From: JAOACQ01 sp049968515
GTDB lineage: Bacteria > Spirochaetota > Brevinematia > Brevinematales > JAOACQ01
Assembly (NCBI GenBank): GCA_049968515.1
Contig: JBMFQR010000002.1
Location: forward strand, 1-64,000
DNA length: 64,000 nucleotides
Direction of reading: 5' to 3'
Part shown: positions 49,764 to 58,556 of the stretch, piece after piece
How the letters are laid out: each line of letters starts with the position of its first letter
How positions within the stretch are numbered: the first letter of the stretch is position 1
Position numbers and translations under genes: made by a program
Notes under the pieces: generated by a model
Databases searched by the model: none
What the model was told of the DNA's origin: nothing
The model's input: only the letters and a program-made list of their open reading frames with translations

Positions 49764-50849
49764 TTATTCAGATGGTTTCCACATATAATTTCCTGTCACA
49801 TCAATATAGCCAAAGATGTTCATAATATAAACTTTTGCAATTCTATTTCTGTCGAAACCAGTGGCAAAATCAAACTTATTTGTTATAACAAGCTTTCCAG
49901 AATGATCTATATATCCATACTTTCCATCGAGTTTAACCACAGCAAAACCATTCATAAAACTATTAGCCTCCTGAAATTGCGGCTTTATAACAACATTTCC
50001 CTTTCTATCAATGTATCCAAATAAGCCCCCCTGATTTATGACAGCCTTACCCTCTGAAAAACTCTTTGCATTTTCAAAAATATTTTTAATTACCATATTT
50101 CCCTTTTTGTCAATAAAGCCAAATTTGCCATCTACTTTAACCATTGCCAGATCCTCAGAAAAACCCCAGGCATCTTCATATCTTGGCTCTATAATAAACT
50201 TACCCGTCTTATCAATATAACCATATCTGTCATTCTGCTTAACAACAGCAACTCCACCGCTAAAATCCCATGCTTCCTGAAACTGAAATGGAATGACTTC
50301 CCTGCCTTCCTTATTTATATAACCATATAGTGCATTCTTTCTGACCTTCGCAAGACCTTCAAAAAAGTTTCCCGCATCCTCAAATTCAAATGGAGTAATA
50401 TTCTTTCCAGACTTATTAATGTAGCCAAAGTATAGATCCTTTTTAACAAGTGCAATCCCTTCATTAAAATCATATGCATCATTATAATCCAATGGAATTA
50501 CAAACTCCCCCTTTTCATTAATATAGCCATACATTTCACCCCTTCTTACAAGGGCAAGACCTTCGTTAAATCCCCATGCATCATCAAATATTGCATTAAT
50601 CAATAAATCTCCTCTGTCATCAATATAACCATATCTTCCCGATAATTTTACTACGGCATATCCATTTACAAAATCACTTGCCGATTCATAAATCGGCTGA
50701 ATAACCAGTTTCCCATACTGATTAATAAAGCCAAATTTTCCTCCAGTCTTTACTGGATACAAAGCGGGCTCGGAGGAAAATAAATAACCTACAGTAAAAA
50801 AGCAAAGAAAAACTATAGAAAGAAAAGCTATAGATCGATATATCCTCAT
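49764..50849 (-). CDS. Exported WG-repeat protein
   Basis: A 361-residue protein with a signal peptide (about 1-25) and ten tandem WG-type beta repeats of about 34 residues (each with a KFGFI/YGYID core followed by a G and an F-x-x-A-x-x-F-x-x-G-x-A-x-V turn). Such repeats form beta propeller or solenoid surfaces that bind unknown partners. The repeat number is high but ordinary for the family. It begins 22 nt downstream (on the minus strand) of the HATPase-like gene. Probably periplasmic or surface. Confidence 0.85.
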   Translation of the reverse strand: MRIYRSIAFLSIVFLCFFTVGYLFSSEPALYPVKTGGKFGFINQYGKLVIQPIYESASDFVNGYAVVKLSGRYGYIDDRGDLLINAIFDDAWGFNEGLALVRRGEMYGYINEKGEFVIPLDYNDAYDFNEGIALVKKDLYFGYINKSGKNITPFEFEDAGNFFEGLAKVRKNALYGYINKEGREVIPFQFQEAWDFSGGVAVVKQNDRYGYIDKTGKFIIEPRYEDAWGFSEDLAMVKVDGKFGFIDKKGNMVIKNIFENAKSFSEGKAVINQGGLFGYIDRKGNVVIKPQFQEANSFMNGFAVVKLDGKYGYIDHSGKLVITNKFDFATGFDRNRIAKVYIMNIFGYIDVTGNYMWKPSE

Positions 50850-50870
50850 AATAAATAAAACCCCCTTACA

Positions 50871-51593
50871 TCAAAATAAATACAGATTTTCCCTTTTTAA
50901 AAACTTCTTTCTCTCTGGTACATAAAGGTGGGACAGAGGTATCTCTATTCTTGCCCTTGAAGAACCCCCAACATTACCAATCCTGAAAAGGTCGGGGTCA
51001 ATATTAGCCTTCTTTAAGAGAAAGATTATAAAAGCAAGGCCTATTTTATCATCATCAGAATCAAACTTACCTTCATTGTATAACTCTATAAGATTTGCAC
51101 AGGCACTTGCTAATTTTAACCTGAGTCTTAAATTTTTTTCCTCTATCGGAAGAATTGGAGTATTATTTATAATTTCAAATTTTATACCATGCTCCGATAA
51201 AAATGCATAGAATTTGATCCAATAGTTAAAATTGTATACATCCTTTGAAATCTCATCATAGCTCCTGTTGTTTATCAAAGACTTAAAAAGCCTTATCCCT
51301 TTAATGTAATCTTTGAAGTCAGAAATATCAAGATTGTTTTTCCTAAAAAGTAAAAATTTAAGATTAAGATTCCAGGCATTCTGTATCAGCTCCCTCAATG
51401 AAAATCTCAAGGTATCATATAGCTCAACCTTATTATAAGACTCAAAAAGGTTCAACAAAATATCTTCTATCAACTCAATATGCTCAGCTTTCGGCTCAAA
51501 AAACTGAATTGCAGTAGGATTTGAAACCTTAAACTTTAATTTTTCTAACGTATACTTCCCCTCTTTCAGAAATTTCTCTGAATTAAAATTCAC
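50871..51593 (-). CDS. HATPase-like protein of a spirochaete-type family, degenerate
   Basis: A 240-residue cytoplasmic protein. Its motifs parallel a family I recall from Treponema that has a histidine-kinase-like ATPase fold: PTAIQFFEPKAEHIELIEDILL, then SLRELIQNAWN (about 66-76, like the kinase N-box E-x-x-x-N-A), FEIINNTPILP (about 138-148), and GLAFIIFLLKKANIDPDLFRI...RIEIPL at the C-terminus (the G2/barrel end of the ATPase). The classic D-x-G-x-G G1 box is missing. It may be a non-catalytic regulator or bind nucleotides weakly. Confidence 0.55.
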   Translation of the reverse strand: MNFNSEKFLKEGKYTLEKLKFKVSNPTAIQFFEPKAEHIELIEDILLNLFESYNKVELYDTLRFSLRELIQNAWNLNLKFLLFRKNNLDISDFKDYIKGIRLFKSLINNRSYDEISKDVYNFNYWIKFYAFLSEHGIKFEIINNTPILPIEEKNLRLRLKLASACANLIELYNEGKFDSDDDKIGLAFIIFLLKKANIDPDLFRIGNVGGSSRARIEIPLSHLYVPERKKFLKRENLYLF

Positions 51594-51640
51594 CCGCCAA
51601 AAAAAACTTCAGAACAAGAATATTATAATATAAGTTAAAA

Positions 51641-51783
51641 AAAAATCCAGTATTAAAAGAAAATATATAGGCATGGTGTTTTACACCTTGCCTATACAAA
51701 AAACTCAGACCAATATAAGATTAAAAAATCCAGTGTTAAAAAAATCTATAAAGAATACAGGCGTGGTTTAAACCCACGCCTGT
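51641..51783 (-). terminator. Two tandem hairpins after the barrel gene, with diverged stems
   Basis: Hairpin 1 (51667-51695) has 13-bp arms ATAGGCATGGTGT / ACACCTTGCCTAT, one mismatch. Hairpin 2 (51757-51783) has perfect 10-bp arms ACAGGCGTGG / CCACGCCTGT. Each unit begins with the AAAAATCCAGT.TTAAAA box (51641 and 51723). Reading on the minus strand, each hairpin is followed by an AT/T-rich tail, so both fit intrinsic terminators for the 51791-52768 gene. Confidence 0.6.
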
Positions 51784-51790
51784 AAAAAAA

Positions 51791-52768
51791 CTAAAATGTT
51801 ATAGAAACTGGGTAGAAGGTTATCGCCATATCCTGATTCATAATATTGTACTCATATCCTACGTTTATGAAGAAGAATTGAAGGCCAATAAAGCCCCTTA
51901 AATCGAAAAGATCATAAGGTTGCACAGACTCACCCTCAATGGAATAACTTTGTTCGGAGCCAGCTGCTTTTAAACTACCATCTACACCGATTTTTGTGGT
52001 AACATTGCCAAAATTCAAATTTGCACCAAGCCCACCATAAATAGAACCGACAACAGGAATATTAACTCTGGCTGCAACCTTTAACCCAAGTGAACTACCA
52101 CCCCACTGATAGCCAAATGTCAGAGTGCTTTCATTTGTTCCAACAATTGTGCTTCCGGCATAAGCAGTCTCTGAAATTTTGGCGCCGAGAAGCAAACTGC
52201 CATAGTCAAAGTCCCCGGAAAGCCTCACATCAGCTTTAAATATACCCGTGGGATCTTTAAACAAAAGATATCTTCCCTCAAGTCCAAAGTGAAATCCATC
52301 CGTACCTATCTTATAACCCTGTCCGGAAAAATCTATTCTCGGAAGAAAACCAATTCTCAACCCAAGATCCAGATCTATCAAAGGTATACCAATCTTGCCA
52401 TATATCATATCATATTGAAGAGAAAACATACCAACAGCACCCGAAAAATTGTTTATAGAACCTGCATTTAAGCTTGAGGAATCGGACTTTAAGAAGTTGG
52501 TATCGCTCATAGTATTAAAGAATGTTGAACTTAAAACCACTCCTCCGCCCAGACCAAACTTTATTCCGGGAAATCCAGAGGTATTTACAGGAAATACATT
52601 TCCCGAACCAGTATAGAATCCCATATGCTTCTTTATCTCTGTCGAAACTTTCTCAGATGCCTTATTCAACACATCCTTAAAATCATTTGTAAAAGAATCA
52701 AGATTGGCATCCGGGTAAACTCTTACAAAAAAGAGAAGCATTAAAATTCCCACTAAAATTTTACGCAT
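51791..52768 (-). CDS. Outer-membrane beta-barrel protein
   Basis: A 325-residue protein with a signal peptide (about 1-20), a short soluble helix region (about 22-48) and long alternating strands rich in Gly, Phe and Tyr, ending SITF with a terminal Phe, the classic mark for outer-membrane insertion. I do not recognise a named family. The GGAGGAAAAAATG start is strong. Its transcript should end in the tandem hairpins. Confidence 0.7.
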   Translation of the reverse strand: MRKILVGILMLLFFVRVYPDANLDSFTNDFKDVLNKASEKVSTEIKKHMGFYTGSGNVFPVNTSGFPGIKFGLGGGVVLSSTFFNTMSDTNFLKSDSSSLNAGSINNFSGAVGMFSLQYDMIYGKIGIPLIDLDLGLRIGFLPRIDFSGQGYKIGTDGFHFGLEGRYLLFKDPTGIFKADVRLSGDFDYGSLLLGAKISETAYAGSTIVGTNESTLTFGYQWGGSSLGLKVAARVNIPVVGSIYGGLGANLNFGNVTTKIGVDGSLKAAGSEQSYSIEGESVQPYDLFDLRGFIGLQFFFINVGYEYNIMNQDMAITFYPVSITF

Positions 52769-52805
52769 TTTTTCCTCCTTATATCTAAATATACCATCAT
52801 AAAAT

Positions 52806-53654
52806 TCAGAAAGCTGAAAAATTTTTTAAAAATTTTTTCAGAACCTCTTTACCTTCAGAATGACTGAAAAGATAGGCGAGCAATGAATAAGTATAAGAAT
52901 TTAGTTCTCCGGTATCAAGGACCATCCCATCAATCTCACAGCCAAGAACTTCTCCTTTCTCCGCAAGCTTGTTTATTGCGCCAATATGATAAAACTCCCC
53001 CTCTTTATGATTCTTAAGTTGTTCTTCGAGAAGCTCAAATAAACTTTTGCTAAAAATATATCTTCCGAAGGAAACAAGATTGCTTGGAGCTTTTTCACTT
53101 GAAGGTTTTTCAACAATCTCTTTCACAAACATAAAACCATCTTTTAGCTCTGGTTTTATGACACCATATCTCGAGATATTTTCTTTTTCTTCTCTTACTG
53201 CAAGTATGGTTTTGTTCGTTTTTCTGAAAAGTTCTATCATCTTTTTCGACAAAGAAGGCTTTGATATTACTATATCATCGGGATATGCTACAAGAAATGC
53301 ATCTTCAGAAATCAGAGATTTTACTGAAAGAAGTGCATCACCCGTACCCTTCATTTCCTTCTGTCTCACAAAATAAAAATTAAGATTTCGTGGCTTTATT
53401 AAATCAATCAATTTTGTCTTTGAATTCTTAGTAAAATAATCTTCAAGCTCAACCTCCCTGTCAAAATAATCCTCAAGCACTTTCTTTCTTCTGCTTGTTA
53501 TCACGATAACATCTTTGATCCCAGCTTCCTCAAACTCATCAAGTATGAAGTCTATGAGTGGCTTATCATAAAGTGGAAGCATCTCTTTAGGAATGGTCTT
53601 TGTAACAGGCAAGAATCTGGTACCATACCCCGCAGCTACAATAACACCTTTCAC
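52806..53654 (-). CDS. galU: UTP-glucose-1-phosphate uridylyltransferase
   Basis: A 282-residue enzyme making UDP-glucose. I choose GTG 53654 because AAAGGAG precedes it and it begins at KGVIVAAGYGTRFLPVTK, the nucleotide-binding start; the longer ATG frame from 53702 adds an unrelated 16 residues. Further motifs: PLYDKPLIDFIL, AYPDDIVI, EIVEKPSSEKAPSNLVSFGRYIF. It precedes the GT4 glycosyltransferase in strand order, so its UDP-glucose product may feed glycolipid or polysaccharide synthesis. Confidence 0.92.
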   Translation of the reverse strand: MKGVIVAAGYGTRFLPVTKTIPKEMLPLYDKPLIDFILDEFEEAGIKDVIVITSRRKKVLEDYFDREVELEDYFTKNSKTKLIDLIKPRNLNFYFVRQKEMKGTGDALLSVKSLISEDAFLVAYPDDIVISKPSLSKKMIELFRKTNKTILAVREEKENISRYGVIKPELKDGFMFVKEIVEKPSSEKAPSNLVSFGRYIFSKSLFELLEEQLKNHKEGEFYHIGAINKLAEKGEVLGCEIDGMVLDTGELNSYTYSLLAYLFSHSEGKEVLKKFLKNFSAF

Positions 53655-53737
53655 AACATCTCCTTTATTACTTAATAATGCCGGGCAATGTCGCCACCAC
53701 AATGTTGCTCCTTATCTATCTACCTGCAAATAGCAAA

Positions 53738-54904
53738 CTATAAGTTCAAAGCTTTATTATAAACCTCGACAATCTTTAATATCTGTTTATCTGTTGTCCA
53801 GTTCATTGCATACTCATAGGCCTCTTTTGACTTTTTTTGATATAGCTTCTCATCAGTAAGCAGCTGATACACTCTCTCAGTAAACTCATCCAGATCATCT
53901 TTCACCATAAAGCCACCATTGTCTCCCTGCATTACATCCTTTGTGCCCATCTCTCCTATTGCCACAACTGGAGTTCTACAAATCATTGCCTCAACTGTAA
54001 CAAGTCCCTGAGTCTCTGTCTTTGAAGCAAAAGTAAATACATCTGCAAGTGCATAAACCCTTTTTATTATTGTTCTATCCATATAGCCAGTAAATATAAC
54101 ATTTTCCCTTATATTAAGCTCTGCAGCCATTTTTTCAAACTCAGCCCTTGCAGGACCATCACCAACAATAATAAGAACAAAGTTTGAATATTTCTCTTTA
54201 AGTTTTTGCATTGACTTGAGTAAAAAGGAAATGTTCTTTTCATGCCCTACCCTTCCCACATAAAGCAGTATCTTCTTTCCTTTTATTGGATATTTCTCAA
54301 AAAGAAATGATCTTTCCCTTTCCTCCTCTTTTGAAACTCCGGCGAAATCTTCTGGTGCTATTCCAGTCGGTACAACAACTGTCTGTGCTTTAACATCATA
54401 GGTTTTTAGCTTCTCTTCCATCCTTGTTGTTGGAACTATTATAAAGCGAGCATTTCTAAAAAATCTTTTTGTAAGATATATCACAAGAGATTTTTCAAGC
54501 TTTTCAGGAAAATATGGAATGTAATGGTGTATATACTCTTCCCAGAATGTATGACAGGTTATTATGAGAGGAATTTTATGCTTTAGTGCATATTTTTTTA
54601 TCATTAATCCCATAGTAAATTCAGTCTGAACATGAATTATATCTGGTTTAATCTCATCAAGCTTCTTAAACACCATTTTCTGTGCAAAGGGATTGGTAAG
54701 TCTATCCTCCTTCGATATTGTCGCTACACCTAAAGCTGGAACTCTGATTATATTCTTTTCGACCTCCCTTGTATCAGTATAAGCCGGTGCAAAAACATAG
54801 CATTCATGCCCGAGCTTTTCAAGCTCTCTCTTTAAAGTTTGAACTGAAACAGTAACCCCATTCACTCTCGGCCAGTAAGTATCCGTACCAACAACAACTT
54901 TCAT
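53738..54904 (-). CDS. GT4 family glycosyltransferase
   Basis: A 388-residue GT-B retaining glycosyltransferase of family 4. N-terminal GTDTYWPRVNGVTVSVQTLKREL, the donor-domain start ILLYVGRVGHEKNI (about 215-228), and the C-terminal EX7E catalytic block ETQGLVTVEAM, with PVVAIGEMG. This subgroup includes diacylglycerol and monoglucosyl-diacylglycerol glycosyltransferases. Position near galU suggests it uses UDP-glucose on a membrane lipid, but the acceptor is inferred only from the family. Confidence 0.88.
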   Translation of the reverse strand: MKVVVGTDTYWPRVNGVTVSVQTLKRELEKLGHECYVFAPAYTDTREVEKNIIRVPALGVATISKEDRLTNPFAQKMVFKKLDEIKPDIIHVQTEFTMGLMIKKYALKHKIPLIITCHTFWEEYIHHYIPYFPEKLEKSLVIYLTKRFFRNARFIIVPTTRMEEKLKTYDVKAQTVVVPTGIAPEDFAGVSKEEERERSFLFEKYPIKGKKILLYVGRVGHEKNISFLLKSMQKLKEKYSNFVLIIVGDGPARAEFEKMAAELNIRENVIFTGYMDRTIIKRVYALADVFTFASKTETQGLVTVEAMICRTPVVAIGEMGTKDVMQGDNGGFMVKDDLDEFTERVYQLLTDEKLYQKKSKEAYEYAMNWTTDKQILKIVEVYNKALNL

Positions 54905-54973
54905 TCTTACCTCCTAATGAAAAAGTTGAAAGCCTCTCAGACGCTAAAATTTTACTCTAAGGAATAAAAAAAA

Positions 54974-56014
54974 TCAAATTGTAAAACTTAAAGAATTGCC
55001 TCTTTCAAAAGATATTTTTTTGCCAATGGATTCTACTCTTAGTCTCATACATGAGATGCAGTTCTCTCCATTCTCAGAAATGCAGATTTTGTCTGGATAA
55101 AGCAAATAATGTCTTTTGTTTACAGGTGGGGTAATATTTGGCATAAGTACGTTTGCACCTGCTTTAAGCATCTTTTCTCGTCCGACAGGATCAAGGGTAC
55201 CTGCTGCAGTAGTAGCAGGAATATTGGAGTAAGGCAGAAGCAGTCTCAACAAGGCTGTAGCTCTCACCGTCCTCTCAATGGGAAATACCTTTGCATCCCT
55301 TAAAGGTGTGTCTGGATGTGGAATAAATGGACCTATGCCAACCATATCAAGCTCAAGATCCTTACAAAGCTTAAGATTTTTAAGTAAAATTTCATCCGTC
55401 TCACCCGGAAGTCCAACCATAAAACCAGAGCCTGCCTCAAAACCGAGTTCTTTGAGATTGTAGATAACCTCAAGTCTATCAGAAAGCTTCTGTCCATTCT
55501 TAAAATATGAATACAATTTCTTGTCAGAAACCTCAAACCTTATTAAATACCTGTCAACACCTGCATTTTTTAAAACCCTTAACTCCTCTCTGTTAAAATA
55601 ACCACAGCTCAAGGTTACTGCAACAGAGTTATCCATTAATTTTATCCTTTCTACAAGCTCTGCAAGTCTGTAAACATTAAAAGAAGTAGTCTCTCCACTC
55701 TGAAGCACAAAGGTTTTAAAGCCATACTCTATGCCTTTCTTTACAGTATTTAATATTTCCTCTTCACTCATTGTGTATCTTTTTATATTCTTATTTGACC
55801 TTCTTATACCACAATACTTACAATCCATTCTGCAAACATTTGAAAACTCAATAAGCCCTCTTAAAAAGACTTTTTCTCCATATGTCATCCGGCATACATT
55901 ATCTGCCATTTTAGTAAGCTCTTCAGTTGAAGCAGAAAAGTATAATTCTTTTACTTCCTTAAAAGTAAGTGGCTTAACTTTTAAGCTATCAGAAATATAC
56001 ATCCCTTTCTCCAT
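54974..56014 (-). CDS. hydE: [FeFe]-hydrogenase maturase HydE, radical SAM
   Basis: A 346-residue radical-SAM enzyme that helps build the H-cluster of [FeFe] hydrogenases. The cluster motif is C61-x3-C65-x2-C68 (CRMDCKYCGI). Other HydE-like features: RRSNKNIKRYTMSEEEIL, LQSGETTSF, VDRYLIRFEVSDK, and TPPVNKRHYLLYPDK near the C-terminus, plus a CISCM segment near 325. The start codon overlaps hydG by 26 nt. hydF and the hydrogenase genes are not in the window. Confidence 0.92.
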   Translation of the reverse strand: MEKGMYISDSLKVKPLTFKEVKELYFSASTEELTKMADNVCRMTYGEKVFLRGLIEFSNVCRMDCKYCGIRRSNKNIKRYTMSEEEILNTVKKGIEYGFKTFVLQSGETTSFNVYRLAELVERIKLMDNSVAVTLSCGYFNREELRVLKNAGVDRYLIRFEVSDKKLYSYFKNGQKLSDRLEVIYNLKELGFEAGSGFMVGLPGETDEILLKNLKLCKDLELDMVGIGPFIPHPDTPLRDAKVFPIERTVRATALLRLLLPYSNIPATTAAGTLDPVGREKMLKAGANVLMPNITPPVNKRHYLLYPDKICISENGENCISCMRLRVESIGKKISFERGNSLSFTI

Positions 56015-57401
56015 TTTTAAGCCTTTCTATCACCTCCTCCATCCTCTTCCTTAAAGATGGCTTTTCAACCTCATCCATCAATTTGCTAACAAGTTTCTCC
56101 CCTTTCTCTCTCGTTTTCTTTGAGGCAAAATCATATAAATACTCGCAGAATGTAAAAATTCCATTTGGCATACAGAATTCTTTAATCAAGCCGGGTTTTG
56201 CAAGATCCATAAAATCATTTCCAACCCTGCCCTTTCTATAACATCCAGTGCAGAAGGACGGAATATACTCCATATCTATCAAACAGGAAATAACCTCATC
56301 AAGAGATCTGTGATCTCCAAGCGAAAATTGACTTCCAGAGTTAGGGTGGTTTTCCCTCGAATATGCACCTGGATTTGTCCTTGAACCAGCTGATATCTGT
56401 GAAACTCCATAGTTAAATAACTCATTTCTCAACTCCTCACTCTCTCTTGTGCTCAAAATAATTCCAGTGTAAGGAACTGCAAGTCTTAAAATTGCCACAA
56501 GCTTTTTAAAATCACTATCACTTACAGGATGAGGAACATTGGTTGAAAAAGGTGCTCCATCAGCAGGCTCAATTCTTGGAATGCTAATTGTGTGAGGTCC
56601 ACAACCAAAAACCTCCTCAAGATGATTGGCATGCTCGATTAAGGCTAAAACCTCAAATCTGTAATCTGCAAGCCCAAAGAGTGCCCCAATGCCAACATCA
56701 TCTATACTTCCAGCCATCGCTCTGTCCATTACAAAGAGCCTCCACTCATAGTCAGATTTCCTGCCCGAGGGATGATACTTTTTATACTCAACAGGATCGT
56801 AAGTCTCCTGAAAGCATGTGTAGGTACCGATTTTTTCCTGCTTCAGTCTATAAAATTCTTCAACCTCAAGTGGTGCTATCTCCACATTTATTCTTCTTAT
56901 GTAATTATTCCCTGTTCTCACACTGTAGGCAGTTCTTATAGCTTCCAGAAAATACTCGAGAGGCGTTTCATCGGTTTCTCCGCTCAGCATAAGAATTCTC
57001 TTATGTCCCTCTTTAAGGAGCGATTCTACCTCCTTTTTAATCTCCTCCTGTGTAAGAACCACCCTTGGAAGAGATTTATTGTCTTTTCTAAATGCACAGT
57101 AAAGACAGTTGTTTGAACAAAGATTGGCCACGTACAGTGGAGCAAATAAAACAAGTCTCTTGCCATAAATTGTTTCTTTCACAATCTTTGCTGCATTTAT
57201 AATTTTCTGAATCTGTTCTTTTCTCTTTGTATTGAGCAACCTCGCAACATCCGGTAAATCAAGTCCCTTAAGTTTTAAAGCCCTGTTTAATATTTCATCA
57301 ACCTCATCTGAAGATGGTTCTTTCTCCGAAATCAGTGAATAAAGTTTATCTCTGTCAATAAAATTCTTCAGATACTTATCTTTGTTCTTAAAGCTGTTCA
57401 T
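55989..57401 (-). CDS. hydG: [FeFe]-hydrogenase maturase HydG, radical SAM
   Basis: A 470-residue radical-SAM enzyme that cleaves tyrosine to yield the CO and cyanide ligands of the H-cluster. N-terminal C95-x3-C99-x2-C102 (CSNNCLYCAF). The C-terminal domain has the second cluster cysteines in CTGCYRKGRVG...EFC, as expected for HydG rather than ThiH. SGETDETPLEY, FQETYDPVEYKKYHPSGRKSDYEWR and GIGALFGLADYRFE match HydG. The ribosome binding site is AGGAGG. Translationally coupled to hydE. Confidence 0.95.
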   Translation of the reverse strand: MNSFKNKDKYLKNFIDRDKLYSLISEKEPSSDEVDEILNRALKLKGLDLPDVARLLNTKRKEQIQKIINAAKIVKETIYGKRLVLFAPLYVANLCSNNCLYCAFRKDNKSLPRVVLTQEEIKKEVESLLKEGHKRILMLSGETDETPLEYFLEAIRTAYSVRTGNNYIRRINVEIAPLEVEEFYRLKQEKIGTYTCFQETYDPVEYKKYHPSGRKSDYEWRLFVMDRAMAGSIDDVGIGALFGLADYRFEVLALIEHANHLEEVFGCGPHTISIPRIEPADGAPFSTNVPHPVSDSDFKKLVAILRLAVPYTGIILSTRESEELRNELFNYGVSQISAGSRTNPGAYSRENHPNSGSQFSLGDHRSLDEVISCLIDMEYIPSFCTGCYRKGRVGNDFMDLAKPGLIKEFCMPNGIFTFCEYLYDFASKKTREKGEKLVSKLMDEVEKPSLRKRMEEVIERLKNGERDVYF

Positions 57402-57481
57402 AGTAGCCTCCTATGAAAAAAATTAATGAACAGACTGCTTCGCAATCTATCTAAGAAAACGGGATGAGTGTTCACCTACGA

Positions 57482-57733
57482 CTATTCTTTAAACTCAGTG
57501 AGCATTGATTTCACAGAGATGCCTTTAAGCCTACCAATTCTGCCGGTCATAGCACCGATTTCATCATTGGTTCCTTCTACAATCAAAGAAATAACATTGA
57601 TTTTTTTTTCTCTTAAAGGCAAACCCATCCTGCCCAAAATTATCCCGCCAAAATCAGAAAGTATAAGATTAAGCTCTTTTACACTATCAAGATCATAAAC
57701 TATGATTGCAATTACACCGAGACGCCTTTCCAT
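57482..57733 (-). CDS. TM1266-type iron-only hydrogenase system regulator
   Basis: An 83-residue ACT-like protein. I use ATG 57733, preceded by AGGAGG, rather than the 112-residue frame from 57820. The sequence GVIAIIVYDLDSVKELNLIL, GIILGRMGLPLREKKINVISLIVEGTNDEIGAMTGRIGRL and ISVKSML matches the 'iron-only hydrogenase system putative regulator' family (TM1266-like), normally found beside hydrogenase maturation genes, as here beside hydG. It may bind small ligands, in the manner of ACT domains. Confidence 0.85.
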   Translation of the reverse strand: MERRLGVIAIIVYDLDSVKELNLILSDFGGIILGRMGLPLREKKINVISLIVEGTNDEIGAMTGRIGRLKGISVKSMLTEFKE

Positions 57734-57826
57734 CAGATACCTCCTCTGGATCAGCATTTTTACCCGTTGATGCCTCGAAAATTCAATAAGCCATAAAGAC
57801 TTATAGCATTTTCTCAGCAAAAAGAA

Positions 57827-58018
57827 TTAATACGAAAGTTCAACCTTGTTTGCATGCAGACAGCTCATGCAAATCTTGATTTTTTTCTTTTTGCCGTCTA
57901 TAATAGCATCCACTTTCTTTAAATTGGGGATCCATCTTGTTCTTGTTCTCCTGTGAGAATGAGAAATATTATTGCCATAAATTGGTGATTTCCCGCATAT
58001 ATCACACTTTCTCGACAT
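57827..58018 (-). CDS. rpmB: 50S ribosomal protein L28
   Basis: A 63-residue ribosomal protein. MSRKCDICGKSPIYGNNISHSHRRTRTRWIPNL is an L28 start, with Cys5 and Cys8. A second CxxC at 50-53 completes a zinc ribbon of the C+ type. Length is standard. It has its own promoter. Confidence 0.95.
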   Translation of the reverse strand: MSRKCDICGKSPIYGNNISHSHRRTRTRWIPNLKKVDAIIDGKKKKIKICMSCLHANKVELSY

Positions 58019-58073
58019 TAAAATCCTCCATTAACCTTAACCTAAACATTAAAGAACTGACTTTTCTGTATTA

Positions 58074-58102
58074 ATTATACAATATATTTGAAAAAAAATC
58101 AA
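58074..58102 (-). promoter_or_regulatory. Promoter for rpmB
   Basis: On the minus strand, TTGATT (58097-58102) and TATAAT (58074-58079) are 17 nt apart, about 55 nt before the rpmB ATG, which has a GGAGG ribosome binding site. Confidence 0.65.
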
Positions 58103-58166
58103 AACTTGATAATTTTTGCGTTTTTACTTAAAATATTCGAAACTGATTGGTTTTATGAGGTGGCCA

Positions 58167-58547
58167 ATGAAACAAATAATAACTATCTTAACCCTCTTTG
58201 TTATGACTTCTTGTTTTAAAATGAGTACTGTACTACCAGAAGAAAAACTCAGGGAAATGTCTTCCACAAAGGTAATGGAGCTTGCAGACGAAAAATATCA
58301 GGCGAATGAATACAACGAGGCGATGTACTATTACGAATTTGCAAGAAAGACCTTCACAAATGAAATAGATGTGGTTGCATGGGCGACATATGAAGTTGGA
58401 TTTATAAAATATCAGCAGGGTAAATATGAAGAAGCCCTAAAGATGTTTGAAGAAACATCAAGGATGAATACTATCAACAACGCTCCTGTAATACTAGCAC
58501 TTCAAATGAAGGAAAGAGTTCAGAAAAAACTCAAAAAGCAAAAATAG
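58167..58547 (+). CDS. Small TPR lipoprotein
   Basis: I take ATG 58167 as the start (126 residues); frames from 58116 and 58155 are also open. The lipobox LFVMTSC near residue 14 gives a lipoprotein. Two to three TPR-like helix pairs follow (ELADEKYQANEYNEAMYYYEFARK, YEVGFIKYQQGKYEEALKMFEE), a protein-binding module. The lipid A-type acyltransferase starts 9 nt downstream, so both may be co-transcribed. Confidence 0.75.
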   Translation: MKQIITILTLFVMTSCFKMSTVLPEEKLREMSSTKVMELADEKYQANEYNEAMYYYEFARKTFTNEIDVVAWATYEVGFIKYQQGKYEEALKMFEETSRMNTINNAPVILALQMKERVQKKLKKQK

Positions 58548-58556
58548 GACCTCATT

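Noticed and set aside
52806..52850. Intrinsic terminator at the end of galU
   Set aside because: The near-palindrome of A and T runs there is coding sequence for the galU C-terminus, and it contains too little G or C to be a stable stem.
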